Positions 31,705-43,441 of a stretch of 64,000 nt of DNA are shown in pieces. The stretch covers positions 310,001-374,000 of the forward strand of contig JAOTON010000200.1 of assembly GCA_034440635.1 (NCBI GenBank), written 5' to 3'. The notes beneath the pieces are model-generated. The model saw only the letters and a program-made list of their open reading frames with translations, was not told the DNA's origin and made no database searches. The DNA comes from Lepas anatifera. Lineage: Eukaryota; Arthropoda; Thecostraca; Lepadidae. The translations under genes and the position numbers were made by a program. Each line of letters opens with the position of its first letter. Position 1 is the first letter of the stretch.

Positions 31705-32440
31705 GCGCCGGTGCGGGGGCGGATACCCGCCCACTAAGGTTTATCCACGGGTAGCAAAAAAGGACGTCGCTGCATACCACCGCTCTCGGTATTCCCGCTG
31801 CCCGGTCTTTTTGCTACATCGGAAACAACATTTTAGATCCAGGTCATATGAAGTCAGATCACTAGTCCAGGTCACGTGACCTAACTAGATTTTTTTTAAA
31901 AGTGCACCAGTAAGAGCAGACTTACTACTCTATCTATCTGATATTTACATCGCATTATAAGTTAACCAAGAACAGTAGTTTGTTGTAACATGATTTTGTA
32001 TGTCGATGTCGATGACCATGACCTCTCCATTGAAAATGCGTGGATAAATTGGTTTAGGTTCAATATCTTCCAGAACATGGTGATAGAGCCTTTATTTTGA
32101 TATAATTTCCTTTCGCTTGTCCTTTCGGTTCCAATGATAAGCGTTATCACCTATACTAACCTTGCTCTGACCCTAGGTCAGGTCACGCTAATTTTAAGAT
32201 TTGACCTCACAGGGTCATAAGATACATCAGTGGGGATCGGATTAGAGGAGAAAATTCCAACGTTCTTACATATTTTTATAGCTCTATTATCTCACTCCCT
32301 ATAGCACAAAATGTAGGTTTCTATTGTTTTCCTCTAATAACACACTTCGAATTCTAGTAACCCCAAAAGTGACCTGACTAAAAAAGGAGTAAGCATTAGT
32401 TTTATCAATTGTAGGCCTATAGCATATTCGAATAAGATCA
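31705..32440 (+). mobile_element. Family I copy E1, heavily decayed
   Basis: GGGGGCGGATACCCGCCCAC is the decayed terminal palindrome. AGATCCAGGTCATATGAAGT and CCAGGTCACGTGACC follow the family I order, as do CTCTCCATTGAAAATGCGTG and CTAGGTCAGGTCA. Ends uncertain. Confidence 0.6.
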
Positions 32441-32454
32441 AGACGGGGTATCTA

Positions 32455-32916
32455 TTTGGCCAAAATGCATATCATTAGAACCGGAAGAACACGGCCAATC
32501 TAATAAAGCTAAAATAAACAATCCATCATTATCCATTACCAAGTTATTTAGTTAAAACGAATTTTCCCGTGTATTTCCAGTGGAGAGGTCAAGATTCGTA
32601 CCTGACCTTAGGTCATAGATATAAAAAATACCAGAATATATTCTAGAGAACTCGGTGGACCCATTATGTGGTATGAGTTTCAATCGGATAACTTCACCCT
32701 GTTCCGACTTAAGCTATCTTAATTTTTTTTAGATCAGGTCTTTTGACCTGTACTGGTGACCTGACCTGAGATGACCTAACCTTAAGATTTTGACAAAAGT
32801 TGTAAAAATGATCAGGGAGAAGGTATACCAAGCATGGCGGCGCTATGCGCCACCTTTTATGCTATCTCTAAAAATCCGAAGTGGCAGGTACCCACCCCCC
32901 GTCAATGCGTATGTAA
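32455..32916 (-). mobile_element. Family I copy E2, half element
   Basis: Runs from ATGCATATCATTAGAACC (the element centre) to CCCCCCGTCAATGCGTATGT (the terminus at about 32916) in the orientation of copy B. It lies tail to tail with E1. Confidence 0.75.
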
Positions 32917-33924
32917 AGAAGTTCCACATAGACGCCATAAAACTGTTCCTTAATTGGCGTAATACAACTTAAGAGGTATCGATTTTTGTTACTAAGTAAA
33001 AACCCCACGTAAACAAATTACAAAGGTGAGTACGTCCCTGTTTGGCCTGTTCTCCAAAGGCTGACAGCCCATTTGCCTGTTTTTAATGTCTTAATCTTGA
33101 GCAAAGTAAAAGAAAGCAAATGGAAAAAGGAAGCAATTTGTTGATTCTCATGAACACCTATGTAAAATTTCAGAAGCTTGAGAAGTCTTCGGTAGATATT
33201 TCTGCTTACTTTTTCGAAATAACAACGCGGCAAATAACGAGAAGCTGGACAGCGACTTTCAGAAACATCTCCAAAACAGCAGCGCTTATGACGAGAACTA
33301 GCTCCTCCGACGCTTACGAGCCGTAAACGGCTCGAGAAATGTGTCTGCACCAAACTCGGCAGCTCTGCAGCCAGCCAGGCCCGGTGGGGACTGAGTTGGC
33401 GGTCACGACACCCCAGGGCATCCAGCGATGGAAGCAGACCCGGAAACGGGGCCTGGGGCCCTGTCACTGCTCGGGTAGTACGCAGTTCTTCCTCAAATTA
33501 CAGAGATTCGCTGCTGGAAGAACAATGCTGATGCACTCTTGGCACAAAGCGATAACAATTCTCAGCAAAAAATGGCAGCCAAATTGAGCGAAAAGAATAC
33601 ATCTCTGAAGACCACTCCACTCCTATGTTAAACCTACATGCTAAAATTTGAACCGTTAGTTGCAATTTTGACTTTTTGGATCGCAGTCTCTATCCCATGT
33701 CCAGAAATCTATTTCATATAGGCCAATATTTGGTGTTGCTGCAGGGAGTATTTCTAAAGCTTTGAAAGAAAGCTAGCATAGTGCCCATTTTGAAAAGGCA
33801 AAACATTCTAAAACCGGTGGAGTGGACCTTAGGGGTACTCAGGCACCTCAAATAGGGAATAGGGGAGCTGGGGTCCATTGATGAGGTGTACATACATACA
33901 TGGGAGGAGTATGGATGCGGCTAT
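32917..33924. other. Unassigned non-coding DNA
   Basis: Nothing recognised; a GC-richer patch at 33300-33480 contains short frames without motifs. Confidence 0.35.
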
Positions 33925-34072
33925 AATAATTGTTGGGGTTTAACGACGCACCAACTGCCAGGGTCATACGGCATCGCCAACTCTCACCCTGTTGGAAGGG
34001 ATTTTGGGGATCAGATCGACTTATTAAGAGGCTCCGCCGGGACTTGAACCCGGGACCGGTGGCTTAGAAGAA
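33925..34072 (-). mobile_element. tRNA-derived SINE with 11-bp target duplication
   Basis: The minus strand reads a tRNA-like 3' half with box B GGGTTCAAGTCCC, the body (CCAACAGGGTGAGAGTTGG) and the tail GTTGGTGCGTCGTTAAACCC. GATGCGGCTAT flanks it at 33914-33924 and 34073-34083, an exact 11-bp duplication. The head lacks box A, so this copy is 5' truncated. Confidence 0.82.
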
Positions 34073-34189
34073 GATGCGGCTATCGTTGTGTTCGTTGTAT
34101 GTATGTGTGTGTATTGAATGCTCATTGTACTGGTATGATGATGATAAATAAACATTGAGTTCCAAAAACACTGCTTCTGCTAACTTGAG

Positions 34190-34390
34190 ATTGGTGAACT
34201 GGTCACACCTTTCTACTTTGAAACGTTCTGCACAAGGATCATCATTCCTCCACCTTTGGAGTCTTCAGGTCTATCTTACCTGAAGGCTGTGTGATCCCCC
34301 TATACCTCATAACTTCCCTTCTGCCATGCTCCTGTGATACCAATTAGATTGGGCTTGTTCTCCTCAGTTCTTTTGACGATTCGTCCCTCT
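34190..34390 (-). pseudogene. Decayed LINE endonuclease fragment
   Basis: On the minus strand one frame reads EENKPNLIGITGAWQKGSYEV and, after a frame change, EDSKGGGMMILVQNVSK. Spacing and order match the start of CR1/Jockey-type AP endonucleases (N-K-P-x-(I/L)-I-x-I-T-E-x-W ... D-R-x-x-x-x-G-G-G-V). The catalytic Glu of the T-E pair appears as Gly here. No other LINE part was found beside it. Confidence 0.6.
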
Positions 34391-36279
34391 TTTCCCCATT
34401 CTTGCTTTTCCTACTTAACCGGATAAGATTGTCAACCTCTTTCTGAATGTTTTCTCCACAGAATACTCTGCTCATTTCTCGAAACTTGGCCCCGTCATAC
34501 TTTTCCACTCTCCTGCGTCTGAATGTTTACTGTTTAGATGTGTTGTGTATAATCACATTGTTGCTGTTCATAAAACAGATAACAGCGTGTTATCAGGAAT
34601 GGTAAGTGCTCAGATTGGTATCAGGCTACCTCAGGCACACCTGAATGAAGGGTTCTATTCCCATAAGCGTCCTTATTGTCTATCAATGGTGTCCTCGACG
34701 GTATCTGCTGCTCTTGCGCTTGATGTTTGCCGATGAGACGAAGATGTTCTGTAAAATCACGCGCCCAATGTGCCGCTGAGGATTCGCTCCTGCAGCCGGA
34801 CCTACAAAGCCCGTGCGAGTAGCCAGATTCAAGGAACTAAATTTGAGTTTTCCGAAATTTGCACTTGTATTCGACCAACACCAACATGAAATATCCCAAT
34901 TACAGGTGATTCAAGTGTGTTGAAATAGTTTAACACCAAAATACACAACACAAAGGAATAGAAAAGTACATGCAAAACAACATTAAAAACATAGCCATTG
35001 AAATATAACTATTTCATCCAGGGCAGTTTTGGAGCGTGCATAACAAGTGTATGAGTTAGGAGACGATCTTCGGGACGCAGCCCTCACATTTGGATATCTC
35101 GTCGACGACAGCAACACAAAAGAAGTCAACGAGGCTATCGGTGTACCGATAAGATATTTCAAAATAGGAAAGGATATTCTTCAGCATAAAAGCCGTGCCT
35201 GTCTCTCTCAATGCTGCGTTTACTACACCAGAGTGCTGCAGCTCTTTTTGAGGACGAGCACCTGCCGTGAATACCGATCACATTGTAAGAACGTAGGACA
35301 AAAAACTAATGCGGATCACCGCCAATGCCCCCATACCATCGTCTTCATTGTCGTACCGTCACTTGCTTAAACATTTTAGGACTGCGAATCTTCAACAGCA
35401 CCCGGAAGAAGACCTATTCTGATTCTCTAAACTCGTATCGCAACAGTGCCATTTCATATGTGTTACCATTGTCGAGGCCCAAGATGAAGCAAGGCTTATG
35501 TATCGAAGTTGTGGTCTAGGATTACCTCGTTTACAGATAAGATCATAATGACATTTATGAATAAAGAAACAGTGATATAACGAATAGTTCAATGATATAA
35601 TCCTGCAAAGACCTTGTATTTTCCTATATAAAAGCGTGTCTAAACTTCATAAAAAGGCACTCCGATTATAGATACTTGCCAAATTATTCGTTACATCGCC
35701 ATTCCTTTATTCATAAATGCCATTATTGGCACACAAAAAATTGTCTAGTGGCAGTCGTGTAGCGTTGAAGCTCAAAACACATAATTCATAATAAATATTC
35801 ATAGTATATATTGAAGATACAAATAAAAAAGCTGGTCATCTACTGCTTCTTAAAAGAATAATTATGATACTGTGATTATACTTAATTTAACCTGTTTCTA
35901 CAATGCAGATGTTATTCTCGAATTGCGAGGGCTTTGCACACGGCAGATTATTCTAGCATATTCCCACCCCACAATTAAGGCCTGCCATAGTTTCCGGCTC
36001 CCGCAATTGCGCGCGAGAAGAGCACAGTAGACCACTTTCTCACGGCGAGCTCGGAAGTAATCCTATTACAGGCAGTGTGTCAGTATAGCCCGGACGGCGG
36101 TTAGAAATTCTTTCAGGGTACGAAAAGCACCCATTTTCCCAAATCGGGTATCGGGGGACATTTCATCTTTACAGGTTTGCATGGACTTGGAAACCATGCA
36201 TCCCACGACGTCAAAACCAGCAAGGCTTGATAGATGTGGGCGCCATCTTTAACATATCTGCTGTTGTACCACATTGCAA
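34391..36279. other. Unassigned AT-rich DNA
   Basis: A plus-strand frame at 35047-35370 starts YELGDDLRDAALTFGYLVDD and looks protein-like for about 50 codons, but it has no known domain or neighbours. The rest is AT-rich. Confidence 0.3.
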
Positions 36280-36540
36280 CTATGGGTGGACCATACGGTG
36301 AGGTGAAAGTTTGTCATCAAAAAAGCTTTAGGGGACATTTTATGTCGTTGAAATTAGGTTATGGTGGACTTAATTTTTTATGATTGTAAACGTTTCCGGG
36401 GACATTTCTACGTTGGAAAAACCTATTTATGGTGGACTCTAATTTTCTTACCAAGTACGTTTCCAGGGACGTTTAAACGTTCTTAATATAAGTTATGGTG
36501 GACCAAGTTAATATTCTAATCATTGCCAGGGTGGCATGAA
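36280..36540. repeat. Diverged tandem repeat, four units of 66-79 bp
   Basis: ATGG(G)TGGAC starts units at 36282, 36361, 36429 and 36495; most units carry GTTTCC(A/G)GGGAC or GGGGACATTT in the middle. Confidence 0.65.
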
Positions 36541-36745
36541 TTTTTACTGTAATCGGATGGTAGGAGCACCACACTGTTATAAAGGCTTACTTACCTGAAG
36601 GTAAGGTAGATAAGGACAAATGTGGCTCTTATCAATGATGTGAGCATGTGAACCAAATGCCGCGTTTCATATGACTGGTCATTTTGTACCTGGCAGACAT
36701 TTATCAAGTAATTTCGAATGCACAAATTACCAATCTCATGGTAAA

Positions 36746-36877
36746 TTTACTCGCGCATTGACGGGGAAGGGCAGGTATCCGCCTTTCCTCTGTTTTTTTC
36801 GGAGGTATAATAAAACGGCCGCGCGTAGCTCCAGCGTAATTTGTACACCATCTCGCTGATCATTTTTACAACTTGAA
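36746..36877 (+). mobile_element. Family I copy F, left-end fragment
   Basis: TTACTCGCGCATTGACGG, GGGCAGGTATCCGCCTTTCC, ACGGCCGCGCGTAGCTCC and ATCATTTTTACAACTT follow the left end of copy D, then identity stops. Confidence 0.75.
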
Positions 36878-36960
36878 CTAGGTGTGCTATGGCACATCTA
36901 GTGCTGCGGTATAGTAAGGTGCAATGAGTGCTGGTTCGGGTAGACACGTGCTTTTATTTT
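36878..36960. other. Short spacer between family I fragment F and the 3.1-kb element
   Basis: TTGAACTAGGTGTGCTATGG and following bases; unrelated to either neighbour as far as I can see. Confidence 0.4.
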
Positions 36961-37965
36961 TTAACCCTCACCCCACAGGGGGCCATCGATGTCGCCCCTA
37001 AGGTTTTTTCGGGATAGCAGGAAAATGACGAAGGTGCAGCACCTCGGTCGAGAGCTTTACCTCTCACCCCATCATTTTCCCACCATCCCTGACATTTTTT
37101 TCCCCGGGTCACCCCAGGTCAGGTCACTAGGCGAGGTCAACCAAGGTCACCTCACTTCAACTTCTGAGCTCTATAAGAGCTACAGTTCGAACTCGATAGA
37201 TTTGAAACTTCCTACACTTTGTGACCCCTTCAGGGTCTACAAGATTTATGTCCGGGATTTTTTTATTTTGTGACCTGAGGCCAGGTCACGAGGTGACCTC
37301 TCCCATTGCAAAAACGTGGGGAAAAGCTATTTTATGATCTAAAAGTCACAAAAACGATTGAAAATATTCGGATTGCTCAGAAAAGCATTCTTGAACACCT
37401 TTTCACGGATCCCAGGGGCCATATTTGCCCTTTGACCTCTCTAAGGTCATCCAAGGTCACCAGGGTCAAAAACAGTATTTTGAAAATAACTTTTGACCTA
37501 ATTAAGCTAGAGCGCTGAATCAAACACCATTGTGTATGTCACATCACTGGCTTTCATTTGATATACGGCAAGGTCACTTTAAGCTTTCGTGACCTTAGGT
37601 CATATTAGGTCACGAGGTGACCTCTGGTGGTCAAACCAGTGACGGGAGGCCATTAAGTTTCACATAGCAGAAAAAGTTCTGGCATTTTTCTACCAAATAT
37701 ACTTTAGCAGATATCAATAGCTCTAATGGCATAAGAGATATGCTCAGTTTTCTTAAGCATTGCATATTTGAGTGAAAATAGCCTAGTGTGACCTAACTTG
37801 ACCTCTGGAGGTCAAACCATTGACCTGAGTGCTTAAAAATGCAAAAAATGAAGTCTAGCTTTCCTTGACACACAGATTGTTAGGAATGCCGAAGTTAAAT
37901 TCAAAGTATATCGAAAGCCAACGAACAAGGAATGCTATGTATGTACATTATTACTCAGGTCACAG

Positions 37966-38241
37966 TGATAGGCCTTCCGTATTTGTACTGATGAATACCT
38001 GCAAGAAGAGATAGAACATATTATGACCTCGTTCACGAAACGAAAATATCCAAGAGGATTTCTGATAAATATGAAGAAGAAAGCTCTAGATATAAGAAAA
38101 CGATCCGCGAAATCCAACAAAAAGGAACAGATACGATGTGTTACGATACCTTACTCCAAACCAGCTAAAATTATTGCAAACAAACTTGAAGAAACGGATT
38201 GCAAAGAAGCTAGTGATAACCCATATTTTCACTTGAATTAA
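37966..38241 (+). pseudogene. Penelope-like element RT C-terminal fragment
   Basis: One frame reads AFRICTDEYLQEEIEHIM, then TSFTKRKYPRGFLINMKKKA, then a basic linker and IRCVTIPYSKPAKIIANKLE to TAA at 38241. This follows the Penelope layout from memory: R-A-x-x-I-C, an E-x-x-x-I/L helix, a Y-P-x-x-(F/L)-I motif and the V-x-(I/L)-P-Y-x-x-x-x-x-x-K-I-x-x-x-L segment after the RT core. A TGA and TAG sit just upstream (CAG TGA TAG GCC), so the copy is dead and lacks the RT core and GIY-YIG nuclease. It lies between the inverted arms. Confidence 0.65.
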
Positions 38242-38799
38242 GCATATCCAATAATATTCCAGCAAAGATATTGAATGTATCCGTTTCCGAACAGTATAGT
38301 GGTTTCAACCCCCCCCAAATAGTGATGCTTTTGTTAGCCACTCACGGGACATAGATGAGTCATTCTAGGAAAAATCGTCCAGGTAGGCACGAAAAAGTCC
38401 AACATGACCCACTTCTCGGATTTCCACCAAACTTTTACCCAAGGCTCTCCATACAAAATAACAAGTTGGGCCCATTTTCAGGACCAAAGTTGAAAGAGGT
38501 CACCAGATAGAGGTCATGAAATTTCCAAGGCTAACACGAACATTGAATCAGAAATAATTTTGTATCTTAAAAGTGGCTGATCTGAATTAATTTCTATGAA
38601 TATTGCTGGATAGAAGATACAAGGGTTCAGATAAGAAAACTAAAAAACTTTGACTTCAGGTCAGGTTTTGACCTCGTGACCTTGTGAACTCCTCTTTAGA
38701 TATAAAATTAAAAAAGAATCATATTCCGATTTTTCACTGGGTGCTCCTCAGGGTATAAGCTAACCAATGGTGGGTGACCTATGCTTACATCAGATTTAG
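38242..38799. other. Interior of the 3.1-kb structure, unassigned
   Basis: Contains further GGTCACC/GGTCATG hexamer-like motifs and TTTTACCCAAGGCTCTCC, a phrase also present at about 51735 beside family III. Confidence 0.4.
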
Positions 38800-38919
38800 T
38801 AACAGGTCACAGAGGCCATTACCTAGGTAAAGTTATCGTTTTTGGCCATGAACGGTTCTCCGGCCACCTCGGAAAAAGGTGGGGCTGGCCTCCGAGACCC
38901 CCTTCAGTGCGCGTGTTAA
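38800..38919 (-). mobile_element. Family IV right end
   Basis: GAACGGTTCTCCGGCCACCT and CCCTTCAGTGCGCGTGTTAA match 47548-47609. TTAA lies at 38916-38919. Strand is nominal. Confidence 0.6.
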
Positions 38920-40189
38920 GAACGCTGTGCAGCGCCTCAGAGGTGATTTGCGGTGATGAGCGAAAATGATGTAGTGATAAGCGGATATAAAAGAGGAAAA
39001 TTTGGGCAGTGTAAAAAGCAGAAGCCTAAGACAAAAACCATATACCTAGTGATGTTTGTGCAAAGAGGAACTAAATAATTTTAGTGATTGAAGGTCGATT
39101 TAAATACTGTTCCAGATTATAGTGCAAATTAGAGGTATTTATGTAGATTATAAGAAGTGGGTATGAAAACAAATGATTTAAACTCTCCATTGCGTTGTGT
39201 ATGTTTATCAGAGTGTATATTAATCAGCCTAATCAGACTAAACTGACCTCAAACGCTCCATGAGAATAAACGGGGTCGTTTTTTTATCGGTGTTTCTTTT
39301 CCGCAGCAACGTAATATTGAACGCTTAATGGGGAAAACTGGGCGTAACTCTTATGCCATTAGAGCTATTGAGATCTGGTTAACTACATTGGATTACAAAA
39401 TGCCAGACCTTTTCCTGCTTTTGGAACGTAATGACCTCCCGCCAGTGGTTTGACCTCCAGAGGTCACCGCGTGACCTCAGATGACTCTAGGTCACTTAAA
39501 GTCAGAAAGTGACCTTGCCGTATATCAAATGGATGCTAAGGATGAGACATACACGATGATGTTTGATTCAGTACTCTAGTTTAATCAGGTCAAAAGTTAT
39601 TTCTTAAATACTGTTTTTGACCCTGGTTGACCTTGGATGACCTCAGAGAGATCAAAGGGCAAATATGACCCCCGGGATCCGTGAAAGGGTGTCCAAACTT
39701 TTCTGAGCAAGCCAAGCATTTGCAATCGCTTTTGAGGCTTTTAGATCATAAGACAGCTTTTTCCCATGTTTTTTTCAATGGGAGAAGTCACCTCGTGACC
39801 TGATCTCAGGTCACGAAATCGAAAAAATCCCAGATATACACCTTGTAGACCCTGGCGTGGCCATGAAGTGTAGGAAGTTTCAAATCGATCGACTGAGAAA
39901 CGTAGCTCCTGGTGACCTGACCGTGGGTGACCCGGGGTAAAAAATATCAGGGATGGTGGGAAAATGATAGGGTAAGAGATTGAGACCTCAACCACGGTCC
40001 TGCGTTTCGTCGTTTTCCTGCTATCCTGAAAAAAACCTTAGGGGGCATCGATGGCCCCGGTGGGGCGAGGGTTAATACAATTTTTTTCAAGTCGTTTCAA
40101 GTTCGGTTCTTGGAGCCGGAATCTCCCTTAAATCATCAATGGACTTGTCACGGAGACCTCGACCCTAACATCATAACGAGCAACTCCCA

Positions 40190-40425
40190 CAATGAATGAT
40201 TAATTAGAAGCCAAATTTTGACGTTCCCCAAAGCACAGGGACAGCTGCCCTGCTAAGGTCATCTTATCACCAGTTAGCTGCCAGCCGACCTGCGTCGGGT
40301 AAACATAGAGCGCCGGAGCGTCTGAGGGAAACCGATCCCAAACCTGCACATTTACTGTCTCTGCATGTTCCTGAGCAGTGGGGTGGAGCACAACACTCTA
40401 CCAACTGAGCTATCGGTGTGGCACT
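40190..40425 (-). mobile_element. tRNA-derived SINE with GATAGCTCAGTTGGTAGAG head
   Basis: On the minus strand GATAGCTCAGTTGGTAGAG (about 40395-40414) is a near-perfect tRNA D-arm with box A. A body of about 190 bp follows and ends in an AT-rich tail (CTTCTAATTAATCATTC). A tRNA 3' half is not recognisable, so this is a SINE, not a tRNA gene. Confidence 0.55.
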
Positions 40426-40444
40426 TCGACGTGAACCGTCCTCA

Positions 40445-40853
40445 TCCCCCTCCGGTCGCCCTCTGGTTTGTGGTTGGCGCCATTATTTCATAATCAATCG
40501 ATCATTTTCAGCCCTCATGCGGCCCACCATAAAATGCATCCTTCTCATCCTCTCTGGACGGTCCTCCATGATTGTCCGCCCCCTTTCCACCATTGTTAGG
40601 GGATGCGTGGCTCGGTGGATAGCGTACTTGTACTGTGAGCCATGGATCCTGGGTTCAAGTCCCGGTGGGACCTCTGGATAAGTTTTTATAGTCCCCCAAA
40701 TGGCTCGCAACAGGATAAGAGTTGGTGACGCGTATATCCCTGGTGGTTTTTGCATCGTTAAAACCGAACACTTGTTATCATTCCATCATTTTCTGCTCCT
40801 TAAGGCATTCACCTCCGGATGTCCTCTACTTTGTGGTTGGGTGCCCCTATTTC
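40445..40853. repeat. Imperfect direct repeats flanking a SINE
   Basis: CTCCGGTCGCCCTCTGGTTT at about 40448 and CTCCGGATGTCCTCTACTTT at about 40812 are each followed by GTGGTTGG and TATTTCA. The plus-strand SINE at 40599 lies between them. Confidence 0.55.
40599..40765 (+). mobile_element. tRNA-derived SINE, same family as 33925
   Basis: Box A TGGCTCGGTGG (40608-40618), box B GGTTCAAGTCC (40652-40662), body CGCAACAGGATAAGAGTTGG and tail TTGCATCGTTAAAACC. The acceptor stem does not pair, so it is not a functional tRNA gene. Confidence 0.75.
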
Positions 40854-41729
40854 ACCCTTTTTAGCCTTAGATCGCTCCACTGCAACATAGACCGCCCTCA
40901 GCTTTCAGTGGTAAAAGTTCCTCGAGTTCATTTAGTGTATGCCTTGTATATCGATCGGTGTTATATTTTGCCCAGATCTTCAGATATCACTCAGGATCTC
41001 CTATGCCACACCCATGCCCGCCACATATATGGCTGTGTGCCCGCCCAATATGTGGCTTTGGTATCTATTGGAACGACAACATGCTACGATGCAGTATAGC
41101 GAGCTGGTAATATCACGTTTCCTCTGGAGCAGAGTTTGAGCACGATTACAAATATCCATTATTTTTAAAGAAATATTCCGAATCTATTGATAGCTATGTA
41201 TGATGTATTAAGCCTTGCATCATTTACTAGTCTTGCGGATGGTTTTTTTCGCTTTGCAACTAAAGAAATGTTGGGTCCAGAATAAAATGGAAAATTCCTA
41301 CGTTATCTGTGGAGAAAATATTGAAAGCTCGGCAGGAAATTTCCCAACATGATTTTGCTTGCGTCCCCTACAAATGGATCATAAAGTCCAAAAAATTCTC
41401 CCTCACATATAATATTGTGGATGTATCACTATTCAATCGGCGCAGATCGGCCGAATTGGGGAGAGAAAGTGATCCTGAAAATAACCAGTGGCCGTCCTTG
41501 CGCGAGTTCAATTGCCAAAAGTAGTCCATAGAAGGACGCCCTGTATCATTAGGATTTGTTTTAACAGAAACAACGTCACAAACTCTGCCCTTCCCTGGCT
41601 TTTTTGTCAGCGCTGTTTGAAATGACATCGGCAACAGGAAAATTAGTGTCACAAAAGCACCCTTTATAAAACTCCAAGGGTCACCCCTCAGCTGGTCAAC
41701 TGGCCGCTCCCAGAGTCTTTGCCCCCCCC
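40854..41729. other. Unassigned non-coding DNA
   Basis: Nothing recognised. Confidence 0.4.
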
Positions 41730-42012
41730 CATAGGCGGATCCACAGGGGCAAAGGGGGAGGTGCTCCTCCCGATCAAGCCTTGGCACGCCTTAAAATAGT
41801 CACGGCGCTCCTTTGAAGGATCGATAGTTCCCCTGAAATGTCGTTTTCCACCACCCCCCCCGAGGATGCTAAAATCGGCGCCCTGGGGTAGAACTTGGCG
41901 GACACCTGATAGAGTTTGCCGGTCGAAAATGGCACCCCATAGGACGGATCCTTGGTCCTCCACAGCAATGTGCCACCCCTCCCCCCGATCGGTGACCCTG
42001 GATCCGCCTATG
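41730..42012 (-). mobile_element. ATAGGCGGATCCA-ended MITE, copy 3
   Basis: Perfect 14-bp inverted ends: CATAGGCGGATCCA at 41730 and TGGATCCGCCTATG ending at 42012. The interior is the reverse complement of copies 1, 2 and 4. A second partial end (GAAATCCTGGATCCGCCCC, about 42021-42040) follows directly. Flanks are C-rich, so a target duplication cannot be read. Confidence 0.85.
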
Positions 42013-43343
42013 CCCCCTAGCGAAATCCTGGATCCGCCCCTGCTTCAGATGCCATACAACGACTGAAACAACATTTTCCCACATTCAAGAACGCTGCGCT
42101 CGTGCGGCGCGCGCACCGTCAGCTGATTTTTCGATTGCATCGCCACGTGGTGGCACCGATCGGTACTAAATTCCGTCAAAAATTTTTTGATGGAAATTCC
42201 GGCTGTTTCGGGGGACGTATTTTGATGTCCACCCTAACGCCATCTCTTGGTATATGAATAAGCATCCCCAGAAACGTGGATAGCTGCCTTTTGTTTAGGT
42301 GGACAAGAAATGTCCACCTAATCCCCGGTGTCCACCAATGTCCAAAAAAGTTTCCTGAAATGTCCACCCAAACCCGAATTTGGAAACCTCAGAGGATCCT
42401 AAAAATCCGTGCATTCGGCGTCCCAGTTAAATCTAGAAACACTCTTGCTTTTTCGAAACATATTATTCAGCTGTGGACAATTTTGCTACTTCATGCTTGC
42501 ACCTTCTCAGTGCACACACCAAGGGCGTCATTAAGGGCAAAAATCGGGGGATAGAGGTTGCAAGCGAAACCTTCAGCATCTCACTGACAGAACACTGTCC
42601 TCACTAAAACCAAAAACCTATCGGCTTGGATTCCTCGTAATGTCTGCGCCTATCTCAAACATTGAAAACTTTCCAATTTGGCCCAAAAAGCAAAATGCTC
42701 CAATCAAATGTGGGGAAGGGAAATACGTCCTCTCACTGTCAATGCTCACTGTAATCACGTATGCCGAATTTGTGAGCCTAAACTGGCGAAATCAACCTGG
42801 TTGAATATAGATAAAAACCAATCCCTCCTCTATGTAAAAAGGCCTGCTTTGCAAGCCAGACACATATACCTATAAAGTCGTGCATTTTTTACTACTGATA
42901 TTCACACACAAAGAAGCGCGGCTGTTGCCGATAGCCATACTGCCAAAGCATACTGAAAAATGCTTTCAACCACAGCTATTTCGCCCTGATTTGGTGCAAA
43001 ATGTGTTTCTTTGCAGCTCGATTTCATCGCTGTAGTGGCCGTATTCCACCAGCGTTCCGGGTAACCCGAAGTTACGTCACCTACCACCGCTTCATTGATT
43101 TCTTGGGCCGGGGTCCTGCTGCTGGCTAATGGCACTATCCCCAGAGGAGCTCCTGCAGATAAGTAACCTGGTTCCGGCACTATGGCGAGCCCTCCTGACT
43201 GTTAAACTGACAGGTCAACGAGCAACTCGGCGGAAGCCTGCCCGACATGCATATAATAATTAACAGTGATCTGGCGGGAGCAGGCGTATCGCGACCCAAG
43301 TGAACGTTCACATCGGCTGTTTAAAATATTCTCTGTTCAACTC
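42013..43343. other. Unassigned DNA with a short perfect hairpin
   Basis: TTAGGTGGACA (42295-42305) and TGTCCACCTAA (42311-42321) pair around AGAAA; GTCCACC recurs nearby (42234, 42330, 42362), suggesting debris of one short element. No gene supported. Confidence 0.45.
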
Positions 43344-43441
43344 TTAACACGTGCATTGACTGGGGTCTGAGCCACCTTCGCTTTGACGGGGGAGGTCGGG
43401 TACTCGTCCGCCTAAGATCTCAAGAACCACACTAGATAGGA
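43344..43441 (-). mobile_element. Family I copy G, terminal fragment
   Basis: TTAACACGTGCATTGACTGG, TCTGAGCCACCTTCGCTTTG, GGTCGGGTACTCGTCCGCC and AGATCTCAAGAACCAC match the terminus of copies A and B; identity ends at about 43441. Confidence 0.75.

Larger units (their letters stand above)
36961..40075. mobile_element. TTAA-bounded 3.1-kb structure with long inverted arms (family II)
   Basis: TTAA at 36961-36964 and 40072-40075. The left arm (36961 to about 37770) and right arm (about 39326-40075) are diverged inverted copies. Both start TTAACCCTC(A/G)CCCCAC, then a CATCGATG palindrome, TTTTTTCGGGATAGCAGG and a dense series of AGGTCA/TGACCT hexamers. The space between holds a Penelope-like fragment (37966-38241) and the right end of a family IV element (to 38919). 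Either one element with long terminal inverted repeats, or two family II left halves facing each other. Confidence 0.8.

Noticed and set aside
40599..40680. Functional tRNA gene
   Set aside because: Boxes A and B are present but the acceptor stem does not pair and a shared SINE body and tail follow.
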